Shown: positions 16,167-25,190, counted from the stretch's first letter. The stretch is 38,381 nt of DNA from Lachnospiraceae bacterium (GCA_022764465.1 JALERL010000116.1:1-38381), one strand, 5' to 3'. The notes: generated by a model from the letters alone, not told the origin. Translations and numbers: made by a program.

Positions 16167-18167
16167 ATGAAACTGAGTATACGAATAAATAAGAAGAATC
16201 TGATCATGACGCTGGTGATGTTTGTCATTATGCTGTTTTTCTGTATCCGATCCCATGTAATGGTTGCAGCTGCATTTGGCGGCGGCATTCTCTATTTTCT
16301 GATTAAGATCTTATGTCTGAAGGAAAAAGAGCCGGAAAAGCCATGGAAAAAAGAAGAGAAGAAAAGTCCGCTGATCTGGTTACGAAAGCTAAGCCCGGTG
16401 TGGATCGCACTGGAGCTTTTTTTGAGTGCATTTCTGACAGAGCGGATGGTTCAGTTTTTACTGCTGGAGCCGGAGAACCGTGGACGGATCAGTTCGAGTC
16501 ATGCGTGGTTAAATGTCTGGTGTTGTCTGATCTGGATTCTTTTCTGGCTGGTGATCACGGCAAGTCCAAAACTGTCCTGCATGATCGGACACATTACACT
16601 GCTGTCACTTGCCGGTATCAACTATTTTGTCTATCAGTTTCGTGGAAATGAGTTCTCCTTCGGGGATCTGAAGGCAGCATCCACCGGATTGAGTGTTGCA
16701 TCGAAGTACCAGTTTGTGTTAGAAGACCGCGCGGTCTATATCATTATCCTTGCAATCTTATATGTGGCGTTTATCCGCCGGCTGAATTTTAAGCTTCAGA
16801 AGAAATGGATGTTGCGGCTCGGTGCGCTGGCAGTGGGATGCATTCTGACCAGCTATGTTGCCACGAAGTCTGAAAATATCGTCATGGAGTCCTGGGAGCA
16901 GAAGGGAACCTACCGCAATGGTTATGTGCTGAATTTTATTTTAAGTGTGCGGGATTCTTTTGTGTCTGCACCGGATGGCTATTCCACCGAAGCAATACAG
17001 AAACTGGAAGATAAATACGGAAAGTCTGAAAATGTCGGTTCGAAGGATGATCCGACGATCATTGTCATTATGAATGAATCCTTTGCAAATCTGGGCGTGA
17101 TTGGAGATCTGACTACGAACGAAGAAGTAACCCCATTTTTAAATTCCATGAGCGAGAATACGATCAAAGGAAAGGCGCTGTCCTCCGTTTTTGGTGCAAA
17201 GACACCGGACTCCGAGTGGGAGTTTTTAACCGGGAATTCGATGGCATTTCTGCCAAGCGGTTCCGTGCCATACCAGCAGTATGTTTCGGGAGATACCTAT
17301 TCCTTAGTCAGCACCTTAAAAGAGCGCGGTTATACTTGTCTTGCCATGCATCCGTACTATGAGACAGGCTGGAGCAGAAACAAGGTCTATCCATTGATGG
17401 GCTTTGACGAGATGCATTTTATCGACTACTTTGACCAGAATAATATCATGCGAGAGTACATCACCGATGAGGAGCTTTACAACAAGATCATCAATAAGTA
17501 CGAGGAAAAGGATTCGGATGAAAAGATGTTCATTATGAGTGTCACCATGCAGAACCATGGTGGATATACGGACTATTATCCGAATTTTGAAAGTGATATT
17601 AAGATGACGAATGGCTATTACAGTGATGTGAACCAGTATCTTTCCCTGATCCACCAGAGTGATCAGGCGTTAGAGAAGCTGATCTCATACTTCGAAGGTG
17701 TGGATGACAAGGTAGAGATCGTATTTTTCGGAGATCATCAGCCATCCCTGAATTCGAACTTCTACCGCCAGTTGAACCACAAGGGCTTATCCGGTCTGAC
17801 ACTTCAGCAGTTAGAGGATCTCTTTACGGTTCCGTTCTTCATCTGGACAAACTATGAGAGTGAAGAAAAGACGGTGGATATTACCAGCCTGAACTTCCTT
17901 TCGACGATGGCATTGGAAAAAGCAGATATTGAACTGCCGGCCTACAACCGGTTTTTGAAGGATCTGATGGAGGTTGTTCCTGCAATGAATTCCAGAGCTT
18001 TTTATTCGAAGGAATATAACAGCTTCCGGCATTACAATGAAAGCTCCGGCGAGGAAACCGAGCTGCTGAATGAGTACCAGATGCTGCAATACAACAATAT
18101 GTTTGATAAAAAGAGTACAAGCAGTGTGTTCTTCCCGTTTTATCATTCAGAGGATCAGAACAAATAG
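16167..18167 (+). CDS. LTA synthase family sulfatase-fold membrane enzyme
   Basis: The product has 666 residues from the ATG at 16167; an alternative TTG lies at 16146. Membrane helices occupy roughly the first 240 residues, followed by an extracellular alkaline-phosphatase/sulfatase fold. Key features: metal-binding VIMNESF; nucleophile Thr346 in FGAKTPDSEWEFLTG, equivalent to the Thr of LtaS; TMQNHGGY; and FFGDHQPSL, with Asp/His metal ligands. Such enzymes transfer glycerol-phosphate or a related group from phosphatidylglycerol to a glycolipid or other acceptor. It has its own promoter and terminates by overlapping, tail to tail, with the permease gene. Whether it builds lipoteichoic acid or another polymer cannot be told from sequence. 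Confidence 0.92.
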   Translation: MKLSIRINKKNLIMTLVMFVIMLFFCIRSHVMVAAAFGGGILYFLIKILCLKEKEPEKPWKKEEKKSPLIWLRKLSPVWIALELFLSAFLTERMVQFLLLEPENRGRISSSHAWLNVWCCLIWILFWLVITASPKLSCMIGHITLLSLAGINYFVYQFRGNEFSFGDLKAASTGLSVASKYQFVLEDRAVYIIILAILYVAFIRRLNFKLQKKWMLRLGALAVGCILTSYVATKSENIVMESWEQKGTYRNGYVLNFILSVRDSFVSAPDGYSTEAIQKLEDKYGKSENVGSKDDPTIIVIMNESFANLGVIGDLTTNEEVTPFLNSMSENTIKGKALSSVFGAKTPDSEWEFLTGNSMAFLPSGSVPYQQYVSGDTYSLVSTLKERGYTCLAMHPYYETGWSRNKVYPLMGFDEMHFIDYFDQNNIMREYITDEELYNKIINKYEEKDSDEKMFIMSVTMQNHGGYTDYYPNFESDIKMTNGYYSDVNQYLSLIHQSDQALEKLISYFEGVDDKVEIVFFGDHQPSLNSNFYRQLNHKGLSGLTLQQLEDLFTVPFFIWTNYESEEKTVDITSLNFLSTMALEKADIELPAYNRFLKDLMEVVPAMNSRAFYSKEYNSFRHYNESSGEETELLNEYQMLQYNNMFDKKSTSSVFFPFYHSEDQNK

Positions 18168-19279
18168 ACACCCATCAGCACGACAAGAAACAGCACATTA
18201 TACATGGTAAATACCAGCAGGTATTTCCGTGGTGTGCTGTTTTTTTCTTTGGCATAGAACTGATAGGAAATCAGGCTGGCAAGCGATGCGATCAGTGTAC
18301 CAAGTCCGCCGACATTTACACCGGCAAGCAGCGGTGCATACTGTGTCGTGAAGCCGGAAAGCAGGATTGCCGCAGGAACATTGCTGATAAACTGGCTTGC
18401 CAGTACACCACCCATGAATTCGTGCCCAACGATAACGGATGATAACAGGGAATGGATCGCAGGGATATTTTTCAGATTCCCAATGAAGATAAAAAAGCAG
18501 ACAAAGGTCAGTAAGAGGGAGTAATCCACCTGTCGTAAAACAGACCGGTCAACCAGCAAAAATGTGAGGATCACGATACAAAGAACTACCGGATACGGCA
18601 GCAGATGTAGGACAACAAGCAGACATAGCGCAAACAGGGTCAGGTAGATGACCAGATGCCGGATAAAACTGTGCTTGTTATTTTGCGGATGGTCATCCGG
18701 TAAAATACAGACCGATACCGGTTCCCTGTTTTTGGCACAGAAAATGATGAAAAGAAGCAGGAACAGGGAGCATGCAGAGTACGGAAGCATTGTGCGCATG
18801 AAGTCTGCCATGCTTATATCTGCGATCGTGTACAGATAGAGATTCTGCGGATTGCCAAGAGGGGTTAACATACTGCCAAGATTCGCGGCGATCGTCTCCA
18901 GCGTGATTAAAAAGATCATATGGGATTGCTTATTCGTGAATGATAAGACTAAGATAGTAAACGGAACGAAGGTGATCAGTGTCACATCATTGGTAATGAA
19001 CATACTGCAAAAAAAGCAGAGAAGTACAAAGATCAGGTCAAGTGTACGGAAAGAGCCGGAATGCATAAGAAGCTTTCTGCCGAGAATGTCAAAGACACCG
19101 ATCGAAGAAAGACCGCCGACAACTGCCATCAGGCTAAAGAGCAGAGCAAGGACACGGAAGTCAATGTAGGAAAAATAGGCTGCAGACGGTGGCACAAAAA
19201 AGCAGGAGATGACGGCAAGGATCCCTGCGCAGACTAAGATGGTATGGGTTTTGAAAAAGTGTAGTATTCTGGTTTTCAT
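18155..19279 (-). CDS. ArsB/NhaD-SLC13 superfamily anion permease
   Basis: The product has 374 residues from the ATG at 19279 (GAGGAG 4 bases upstream); a longer frame to 19405 lacks a ribosome site and would overlap araC. About ten to eleven membrane helices. Features of the ion-transporter superfamily include SMFITNDVTLITFVPF and TIAANLGSMLTPLGNPQNLY in the first half, with the repeat-related QFISNVPAAILLSGF in the second. These are the helix-break TND and SNVP motifs of DASS/ArsB-type carriers. Substrate unknown: dicarboxylate, sulfonate and arsenite are all possible; no ars genes are nearby. It sits 46 bases downstream of the AraC regulator on the same strand, and its 3' end overlaps the LtaS-like gene by 13 bases. 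Confidence 0.88.
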   Translation of the reverse strand: MKTRILHFFKTHTILVCAGILAVISCFFVPPSAAYFSYIDFRVLALLFSLMAVVGGLSSIGVFDILGRKLLMHSGSFRTLDLIFVLLCFFCSMFITNDVTLITFVPFTILVLSFTNKQSHMIFLITLETIAANLGSMLTPLGNPQNLYLYTIADISMADFMRTMLPYSACSLFLLLFIIFCAKNREPVSVCILPDDHPQNNKHSFIRHLVIYLTLFALCLLVVLHLLPYPVVLCIVILTFLLVDRSVLRQVDYSLLLTFVCFFIFIGNLKNIPAIHSLLSSVIVGHEFMGGVLASQFISNVPAAILLSGFTTQYAPLLAGVNVGGLGTLIASLASLISYQFYAKEKNSTPRKYLLVFTMYNVLFLVVLMGVYLF

Positions 19280-19325
19280 AGTGCTCCTCATTTCTGTACA
19301 AACTGTTTTATACGATAACTTATGG

Positions 19326-20156
19326 CTATCGCAGCGTCGGTGAAACACCGAAGTTTTTCTTATAAGATCTTGAAAATGTGGAATAATTCTTAAATCCACA
19401 TTCAAAACATGCCTGTGTAACCGGCATGCCGTCCGCGATCAGTTCTCTCGCATAACGCAGCCGCTTCATCGTCAGATAGCTGCCGATCGTGTAACCGGTT
19501 TCTTCCTTGAAGGAATGCATCAGGTAATATTTGCTGGTAAAAAACTGCTCCGCAAGCGAGTCGATCGTGATGTCGTCGGTCAGGTGAGTATTTAAAAATT
19601 CTAAGACAGAGAGGATCTTTTCATTCGAAGAAGCCGTCTCCATATAGGTTAAGCTGTCATGTAATACTGCGCGGTTTAAGTGGATCATAAATTCTAAAAA
19701 CAGCAGGTTCTGGTACAGCTCGCTTGCATAGTCCTCATCCTGAAAGGAACTCTCCAGTTCCCTGCATACCTGATACAGCTTGCTGCTTTGCATCGAAGGG
19801 ATCCGCAGTACATTCGACTTCTCCTTAGTGGCACGAAGAAAACAGTAGCCGAGATCGTAGCTGTCATTTTTATGGGCACAAAGGAATTCCGGTGAGATAT
19901 AGATGATGATCCGTTCATAGACTGCGGAAGAATGTACGATGGGGCAGTGAACATCCCCGGCATTGACAAGCACCATGTCATAAGGCTTTAAGTCATAGGA
20001 TTTACCTTCGATACAATAGGTAACATTGCCACGGATCAGGATAACGATCTTGTTAAAATCGTGGTAGTGGAATTCGAATTCTCTTTTTTTCTTATCAATC
20101 AGATGAAACATCTTAAAGTCCTGTGTCAGATAACCACGCTTTTCATACTCTGCCAT
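19326..20156 (-). CDS. AraC-family transcriptional regulator
   Basis: The product has 276 residues with AAGGAG before the ATG at 20156. The N-terminal cupin-like ligand domain (FEFHYHDFNKIVILIRGNVT, then PYDMVLVNAGDVHCPI) is followed by a C-terminal double helix-turn-helix (about 178-276): LAEQFFTSKYYLMHSFKEET and PVTQACFECGFKNYSTFSRS, then YKKNFGVSPTLR. It is divergent from the PLP enzyme gene and cotranscribed with the anion permease. Two direct repeats 21 bp apart in the shared upstream region are likely its binding sites. The ligand might be a sulfur compound or an ion moved by the permease; this is inference from neighbours. Confidence 0.93.
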   Translation of the reverse strand: MAEYEKRGYLTQDFKMFHLIDKKKREFEFHYHDFNKIVILIRGNVTYCIEGKSYDLKPYDMVLVNAGDVHCPIVHSSAVYERIIIYISPEFLCAHKNDSYDLGYCFLRATKEKSNVLRIPSMQSSKLYQVCRELESSFQDEDYASELYQNLLFLEFMIHLNRAVLHDSLTYMETASSNEKILSVLEFLNTHLTDDITIDSLAEQFFTSKYYLMHSFKEETGYTIGSYLTMKRLRYARELIADGMPVTQACFECGFKNYSTFSRSYKKNFGVSPTLR

Positions 20157-20187
20157 AATGAATCTCCTTACTTAAGAAACAGTATAA

Positions 20188-20225
20188 AGCATTATTTGCG
20201 ATATTCATAGCATTATTTCGATATT
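20188..20225. promoter_or_regulatory. Tandem direct repeats, probable AraC-type binding sites
   Basis: AGCATTATTTGCGATATT (20188-20205) and AGCATTATTTCGATATT (20209-20225) start 21 bp apart, two helical turns, in the same orientation. This is the arrangement recognised by AraC-family activators. The second repeat runs into the -35 position of the promoter facing the PLP enzyme gene. Confidence 0.72.
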
Positions 20226-20250
20226 ATTCAAAAATAATGTCATATATAAT
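20222..20250 (+). promoter_or_regulatory. Activator-dependent promoter of the PLP enzyme gene
   Basis: TATAAT (20245-20250) is perfect, but at 17 bp upstream only TATTAT (20222-20227) is found. A poor -35 overlapped by the direct repeat fits class II activation. Confidence 0.55.
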
Positions 20251-20319
20251 AAGACTTAGATACAAAGTCAGAAGTCCGTTTCCGGATGGAGCGGAAAATA
20301 TAGAAAGGGTGGACAGGAT

Positions 20320-21504
20320 ATGAAGAATTTCAGCAATTATACAGATTACAGTACAAAGGAAGAATTACATTTTGAATCCAAGGCAGTGCATGGGGCACTC
20401 GGAACAGAGCCGCTTACCGGAGCAGTCAGCATGCCGATTTTCCAGGCAGTTACCTACCGCCATCCGGCACTTGGAGAATCTACCGGTTTTGCATACAGCA
20501 GATTAGAGAACCCGACCAGACAGGAATTAGAGCGTACAATGGCGATCTTAGAGGGTGGAATCAAGGGATTTGCTTTTTCAAGTGGACAGGCTGCAAACAT
20601 GTCTGTATTTTCCCTGCTTGATCCGGGTGATCATATTATCTTGACCGATGATATCTATGGCGGAACCTTCCGAATCGTCGGAGATGTATTTGGTAAGTAT
20701 GGCATCGAGCATACGTATGTGGATATGTCTGACTTAGAGGCAGTAAAGGCTGCGATCACTCCAAAGACAAAGATGTTTTTCATCGAAACACCGACCAACC
20801 CGATGATGAAGGTTGCGGATATCCATGCGATTTCCGAGATTGCAAAAGAGATCGGTGCACTGACCGTAGTAGATAATACGTTCCTTACCCCATATTTCCA
20901 GAAGCCGTTACAGCTTGGTGCAGATATTGTAACACACAGTTCCACAAAGTATCTGGGCGGTCACAACGATACCCTTTCCGGAATTGTTGTAGTAAAGGAT
21001 AACGAAGAGATCGCAGAGAAGATCCATGTACACATCAAGTCCCATGGAAGCCAGCTTGCACCACTTGACAGCTGGCTGGTATTACGTGGTATCAAGACAC
21101 TTCCGGTCCGGATGGACAGACACAATGAGAATGCGAAGAAGGTAGCCGAGTGGCTGCGTACACAGGATAAGGTGAAAAAGGTTTATTATGTAGGCTTCGA
21201 AGATCATAAGGATTATGCGGTAACCTGTAAGCAGACAACCGGATTCGGAGGAATGATTTCCTTTACCGTTGACAGCTTTGAGACTGTGAAAAAGATCTTA
21301 AAGGGTGTGGATATGATCATGTTTGCAGAGAGTCTGGGCGGAACAGAGACCCTGATCACTTATCCGACTACACAGACACATGAGGATACACCACAGGATG
21401 TCAAGAACAAGCTTGGAATCACAGACTGTTTCCTTCGTATGTCCGTAGGAATTGAGAACGCAGATGATATTATTGCAGACCTTGATCGTGCAATGAATTC
21501 ATAA
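20320..21504 (+). CDS. Trans-sulfuration PLP enzyme (cystathionine/methionine gamma-lyase family)
   Basis: The product has 394 residues of the Cys/Met-metabolism PLP family. The active-site Lys is K210 in HSSTKYLGGHNDTLSG; phosphate-binding and ring-stacking residues are in FSSGQAANMSVF and DDIYGGTFR; the family feature ETPTNPMMKVADI is present. The C-terminal SLGGTETLITYPTTQTHEDT is typical of gamma-lyases and gamma-synthases. Substrate choice among cystathionine, methionine and homocysteine cannot be read by eye. It is divergent from an AraC regulator and followed 15 bases later by dapF. Control by the AraC protein via the tandem repeats is likely. Confidence 0.93.
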   Translation: MKNFSNYTDYSTKEELHFESKAVHGALGTEPLTGAVSMPIFQAVTYRHPALGESTGFAYSRLENPTRQELERTMAILEGGIKGFAFSSGQAANMSVFSLLDPGDHIILTDDIYGGTFRIVGDVFGKYGIEHTYVDMSDLEAVKAAITPKTKMFFIETPTNPMMKVADIHAISEIAKEIGALTVVDNTFLTPYFQKPLQLGADIVTHSSTKYLGGHNDTLSGIVVVKDNEEIAEKIHVHIKSHGSQLAPLDSWLVLRGIKTLPVRMDRHNENAKKVAEWLRTQDKVKKVYYVGFEDHKDYAVTCKQTTGFGGMISFTVDSFETVKKILKGVDMIMFAESLGGTETLITYPTTQTHEDTPQDVKNKLGITDCFLRMSVGIENADDIIADLDRAMNS

Positions 21505-21519
21505 GGGGGGAAATGTGAA

Positions 21520-22377
21520 ATGAAGTTTACCAAGATGCAGGCATTTGGAAACGATTATGTATATATTGATGCGATCCATCAGGAACTGAAAAACCTGCCG
21601 GAACTTGCAAGATTTGTAAGTGACAGGCATTTTGCGATCGGTTCGGATGGAATGGTACTGATCTGTCCTTCCGATAAAGGGGACTTCCGTATGCGGATGT
21701 TTAACCCGGATGGAACAGAGGGAGAGATGTGTGGCAATGCCCTAAGAAGCGTTGGAAAATATGTCTATGACCACCGGTTGACCGAAAAGACCGATCTTGT
21801 GATCGAGACCTTAGGCGGGATGCAGAAGCTGAACCTGACGATCGGTGAAGATGGATTTGTCAGCAATATCCGCGCTGACATCGGAGAACCGAGACTCGAT
21901 ACGAAGGTGATTCCGGTGAATACCGAGCTTCCGGAATTCATCGAACAGCCGGTACAGGTCTTAGATAAGACCTTTAAGATCACAGCAGTATCCTGGGGTA
22001 ATCCGCATGTTGCAATGTATGTAGACAGTGTGGCAGATCTCGATGTTGAAAAATACGGCAAGACGATCGAATATATGACAGAACTGTTTACAAACAAGAC
22101 AAACGTAACCTTTGTTGAATTCGTAAACAAGGATTACATCAAGATTCGTGAGTGGGAACGCGGAACCGGTGAGACGATCGGCTGTGGAACCGGCTGCTGT
22201 ACCGCAGTGGTTGCCGGTGTGCTGACCGGAAGGATCAACCGGAAGGTAACGGTAGAGCAGATCGGCGGCCCGCTTCTGATCGAATGGGATGAAAAGACAA
22301 ACCACATGTTTATGACAGGTCCATCCCATACGGTATTTGAGTCTGAGATCGATGCTTCCCATATACTGGATAAGTAA
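21520..22377 (+). CDS. dapF: Diaminopimelate epimerase
   Basis: The product has 285 residues. It converts LL- to meso-diaminopimelate for peptidoglycan and lysine. The two catalytic Cys are C71 in GEMCGNALRSVGKY and C222 in TIGCGTGCCTAVVAG, the second motif usually reading GCGTGA. Substrate-binding GNDYVYID, FNPDGTEGEMC and WERGTGET are present. A GGGGGG tract precedes the ATG. Downstream lies murE with the DNPR motif for meso-diaminopimelate, so two consecutive users of the same intermediate are linked. Located 15 bases after the PLP enzyme gene and 113 bases before murE. Confidence 0.96.
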   Translation: MKFTKMQAFGNDYVYIDAIHQELKNLPELARFVSDRHFAIGSDGMVLICPSDKGDFRMRMFNPDGTEGEMCGNALRSVGKYVYDHRLTEKTDLVIETLGGMQKLNLTIGEDGFVSNIRADIGEPRLDTKVIPVNTELPEFIEQPVQVLDKTFKITAVSWGNPHVAMYVDSVADLDVEKYGKTIEYMTELFTNKTNVTFVEFVNKDYIKIREWERGTGETIGCGTGCCTAVVAGVLTGRINRKVTVEQIGGPLLIEWDEKTNHMFMTGPSHTVFESEIDASHILDK

Positions 22378-22490
22378 GGTGACAGCCCGGAGCGTGAGCG
22401 GCTAAAATGATTTTGACGGTATGGAAAACAGAGAAGCCGTAATTATTATGTAGATATATTGTGAATAGAACGTAAGAAATGAGGATAAAA

Positions 22491-23972
22491 ATGAAGCTTT
22501 CAGAGATATGTAAGGAAACGGCGTATACGTGTTTGCAGGGAAGTATGGATGTAGAGATCACGGACATCATCTATGACTCCCGCAAGTTAGAGCCACAGAC
22601 GATGTTTGTCTGCATGGTAGGTGCAGTGACCGATGGACATAAGTACATCCCGGATGCAATCAAAAAGGGGGCAGCGGCAATCGTGGTAGAACGTGCCGGG
22701 GAAGCAGAGCAGATCCCGGATTCGATTACGGTACTTCAGGTCGCTTCCGCAAGACAGGCGCTTGCACAGATGTCGGCAGCATTTTTCTCCTATCCGGCAA
22801 GAGAACTGGTAACGATCGGACTGACCGGTACAAAGGGTAAGACGACAACGACTTACATGATCAAAAGTGTATTAGAAGAGGCTGGAAAAAAGGTCGGACT
22901 GATCGGTACGATCGGAGCCTTGATCGGGGACAAACCACTTCCGACAAAGAATACAACGCCGGAATCCTATGAACTTCATAAAATGTTCCGTGCCATGGCG
23001 GATGAAGGCTGTGAGTATGTGGTTATGGAAGTGGCATCACAGGGCTTAAAGCTTGACCGTGTCTATGGCATTGAATTTGACTATGGAATCTTTACGAACC
23101 TTTCCCCGGATCATATCGGACCGGCAGAGCATGCATCCTTTGAAGAATATATGGAATGCAAGAGTATGCTGTTCCGCCAGTGTAAGGTGGGAATTGCCAA
23201 TATTGATGATGAACACTTTAAGGGCGTATTACAGAATCATACCTGTGAGTTAAAAACATTCTCGGCACAGGATGGGGATGTGGATGCCGATCTGGTTGCC
23301 GGAGCGATCGGCTTCTTAGATGAAGAAGGAAAGCTGGGCATGCACTTTACGACAACCGGCTGCATGAATGTATACGCCAAGGTCTACATTCCGGGCAGAT
23401 TCAGTGTCTACAATTCACTCGTTACGATGCTGACCTGTCATCTGGCCGGAATCTCGGATGAAGATATTTTACGCGGACTTGCGAAGGTACAGGTGAAAGG
23501 TCGTGTAGAGATGGTTCCGGTATCAAAGGACTTTACCGTGATCATCGATTATGCACATAATGAGGTAAGTACGAGAAGCGTGCTTACAACACTGAAGGAA
23601 TATCACCCGAAGCGTCTGATCTGCCTCTACGGCGGTGGCGGAAACCGTTCGAAGCTCCGCCGTTATGATATGGGTGAGGTGACCGGAGAGATGGCAGATC
23701 TCTGTGTACTGACCTGTGACAATCCAAGAGACGAGGAGATCGCAGATATCAATAATGACATCAAGATCGGACTTGCGAAGAGTAATGGAAAATACATCGA
23801 GATCGATGACCGGAAGGAAGCGATCAGGTATTGTATCGAACATGCAAAAAAAGGTGATATGATCGTACTGCTTGGAAAAGGCCATGAGAACTATCAGGAG
23901 ATCAAGGGTGTGAAATACCACTTTGATGAACGCGAAGCAATCGCAGAAGTAAAACAGGAGCTGGGCTTATAA
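22491..23972 (+). CDS. murE: UDP-MurNAc-tripeptide synthetase (mDAP-adding)
   Basis: The product has 493 residues from the ATG at 22491, preceded by GAGGA; an ATG at 22479 is also in frame but overlaps that site. Mur ligase architecture: N-terminal UDP-binding domain (ITDIIYDSRKLEPQTMFVCM), ATP loop GLTGTKGKTTTT, the carbamylated-lysine and metal region, and a C-terminal domain with DNPR at 410-413 (TCDNPRDEE), the specificity motif for meso-diaminopimelate. It adds that residue to UDP-MurNAc-L-Ala-D-Glu in the cytoplasm. It follows dapF, which makes its substrate. A terminator-like hairpin overlaps the stop codon. Confidence 0.95.
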   Translation: MKLSEICKETAYTCLQGSMDVEITDIIYDSRKLEPQTMFVCMVGAVTDGHKYIPDAIKKGAAAIVVERAGEAEQIPDSITVLQVASARQALAQMSAAFFSYPARELVTIGLTGTKGKTTTTYMIKSVLEEAGKKVGLIGTIGALIGDKPLPTKNTTPESYELHKMFRAMADEGCEYVVMEVASQGLKLDRVYGIEFDYGIFTNLSPDHIGPAEHASFEEYMECKSMLFRQCKVGIANIDDEHFKGVLQNHTCELKTFSAQDGDVDADLVAGAIGFLDEEGKLGMHFTTTGCMNVYAKVYIPGRFSVYNSLVTMLTCHLAGISDEDILRGLAKVQVKGRVEMVPVSKDFTVIIDYAHNEVSTRSVLTTLKEYHPKRLICLYGGGGNRSKLRRYDMGEVTGEMADLCVLTCDNPRDEEIADINNDIKIGLAKSNGKYIEIDDRKEAIRYCIEHAKKGDMIVLLGKGHENYQEIKGVKYHFDEREAIAEVKQELGL

Positions 23973-23984
23973 GCCCGGCTCTTT
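23957..23984 (+). terminator. Hairpin overlapping the murE stop codon
   Basis: GAGCTGGGCTT ATA AGCCCGGCTC forms an about 10-bp stem that includes the murE stop, followed by only TTT. The short T run suggests partial termination, letting some transcripts continue into the chromate transporter genes. Confidence 0.6.
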
Positions 23985-24004
23985 ACTGTATAGGAGAATG
24001 TGGG

Positions 24005-24580
24005 ATGGATCAGATATTGGAATTGTTTTTCACTTTTATAAAGATCGGAACGTTTACATTCGGTGGAGGATATGCAATGATCTCCATGATTGAAAACAAC
24101 TGTGTAGAGAATAAGAAATGGATCAGCCATGAGGATATGATGAATATCGCAGTGATTGCGGAATCAACACCGGGGCCGATCGCGATCAACTGTGCAACCT
24201 TTGTCGGATATAAGAAAAAGGGGATTCCAGGCGCAGTTGCTGCAACCGTCGGTGTGGTGATTCCGTCGTTTTTTATTATTTGCCTGATCGCTTTTGTACT
24301 GGATCATTTTCTGGAGATCACGGTAATCGCGAATGCATTTTGTGGGATCAAGCTGGCAGTAGGGATCCTGATTTTAGACGCTGCGGTCAAAATGATCCAG
24401 AAGCTGCAAAAGCGGCTGTTTCCCTGTGTGATCCTGATATGCGCTGCGATTCTTATGGTGGTCATTGATGTGTGTGCGCTGAAGATCTCTACGATCACCA
24501 TGATGCTGTCAGCAGGGTGCATCAGTCTGTTTCTTTGTTTTGCAAAGGAGCTGGCAGGAAGGATCGGTGAAGGAAAATGA
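24005..24580 (+). CDS. chrA: Chromate transporter, first half-protein
   Basis: The product has 191 residues with about five or six membrane helices, a half-size CHR-family protein. Family signatures are FTFGGGYAMISMIE near residue 17 and AESTPGPIAINCATFVGY near residue 55. Such half proteins act in pairs; the second half begins within its stop codon (ATGA overlap at 24577-24580). CHR proteins export chromate in some bacteria, but in gut anaerobes the natural substrate is uncertain. It has AGGAG 9 bases before the start, within the ACTGTATAGGAG tract also found in the hairpin at 32523-32566. Confidence 0.93.
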   Translation: MDQILELFFTFIKIGTFTFGGGYAMISMIENNCVENKKWISHEDMMNIAVIAESTPGPIAINCATFVGYKKKGIPGAVAATVGVVIPSFFIICLIAFVLDHFLEITVIANAFCGIKLAVGILILDAAVKMIQKLQKRLFPCVILICAAILMVVIDVCALKISTITMMLSAGCISLFLCFAKELAGRIGEGK

Positions 24581-25137
24581 TCTTACTGGAATTGTTTTTC
24601 GGGTTTTTGAAAGCAGGCTGTTTTTCCTTTGGCGGTGCATATGCTGCAATCCCGCTGATCCGGGATGTTGTATTATCCTATGGCTGGATGGATGATGAGA
24701 TGCTGACATATATGATCGCTGTCAGTGAAAGTACACCGGGTTCTCTTATGGTAAATATCGCAACCTATGTCGGTGCATCACAGGCGGGTGTTTTAGGTGC
24801 AGCGGTGGCAACCTTTGCAGTCGTACTTCCGGCATTTCTCATCGTATTGGCAGTTACCGCGATTCTTTCAAGGATAATCGAAAACAAATATGTCCAGGCG
24901 GCACTGGACGGCATTAAGCCATGTATCATCGGAATTATTTTTTCAACGGGTGTATTGATGATCTGGAAGAATCTGTTTGGAAGTGTATCAAACGGGGGGG
25001 ATTACCGGGCAATCCTTATCACACTGATCCTTGGCGTGATCTATTTTGGATCAAGGCGTGTGAAGGAAAAGGGGATTTCACCGATTACATTGATCGTTCT
25101 GGCAGCCGTCTGTGGTGTGATCGGCTACGAAGTCTGA
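24577..25137 (+). CDS. chrA: Chromate transporter, second half-protein
   Basis: The product has 186 residues, the partner of the preceding CHR half-protein, overlapping it by 4 bases. It repeats the family motifs: CFSFGGAYAAIPLIRDVVL and VSESTPGSLMVNIATYVG. About six membrane helices. Split CHR genes are common in Firmicutes and the two products are thought to insert with opposite orientation. No chromate- or sulfate-related regulator is adjacent. No clear terminator follows; the GGDEF gene begins about 100 bases later with its own possible promoter. Confidence 0.93.
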   Translation: MILLELFFGFLKAGCFSFGGAYAAIPLIRDVVLSYGWMDDEMLTYMIAVSESTPGSLMVNIATYVGASQAGVLGAAVATFAVVLPAFLIVLAVTAILSRIIENKYVQAALDGIKPCIIGIIFSTGVLMIWKNLFGSVSNGGDYRAILITLILGVIYFGSRRVKEKGISPITLIVLAAVCGVIGYEV

Positions 25138-25190
25138 ATGTTTCCTTTTTAAAATCGCAAAAAAGACGTGCAAGTACAGTCCGAATATGC

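Noticed and set aside
20160..20319. SAM or other riboswitch upstream of the trans-sulfuration gene
   Set aside because: Only about 70 bases lie between the predicted transcript start and the gene, with no kink-turn or terminator hairpin; protein-binding repeats explain the region better.
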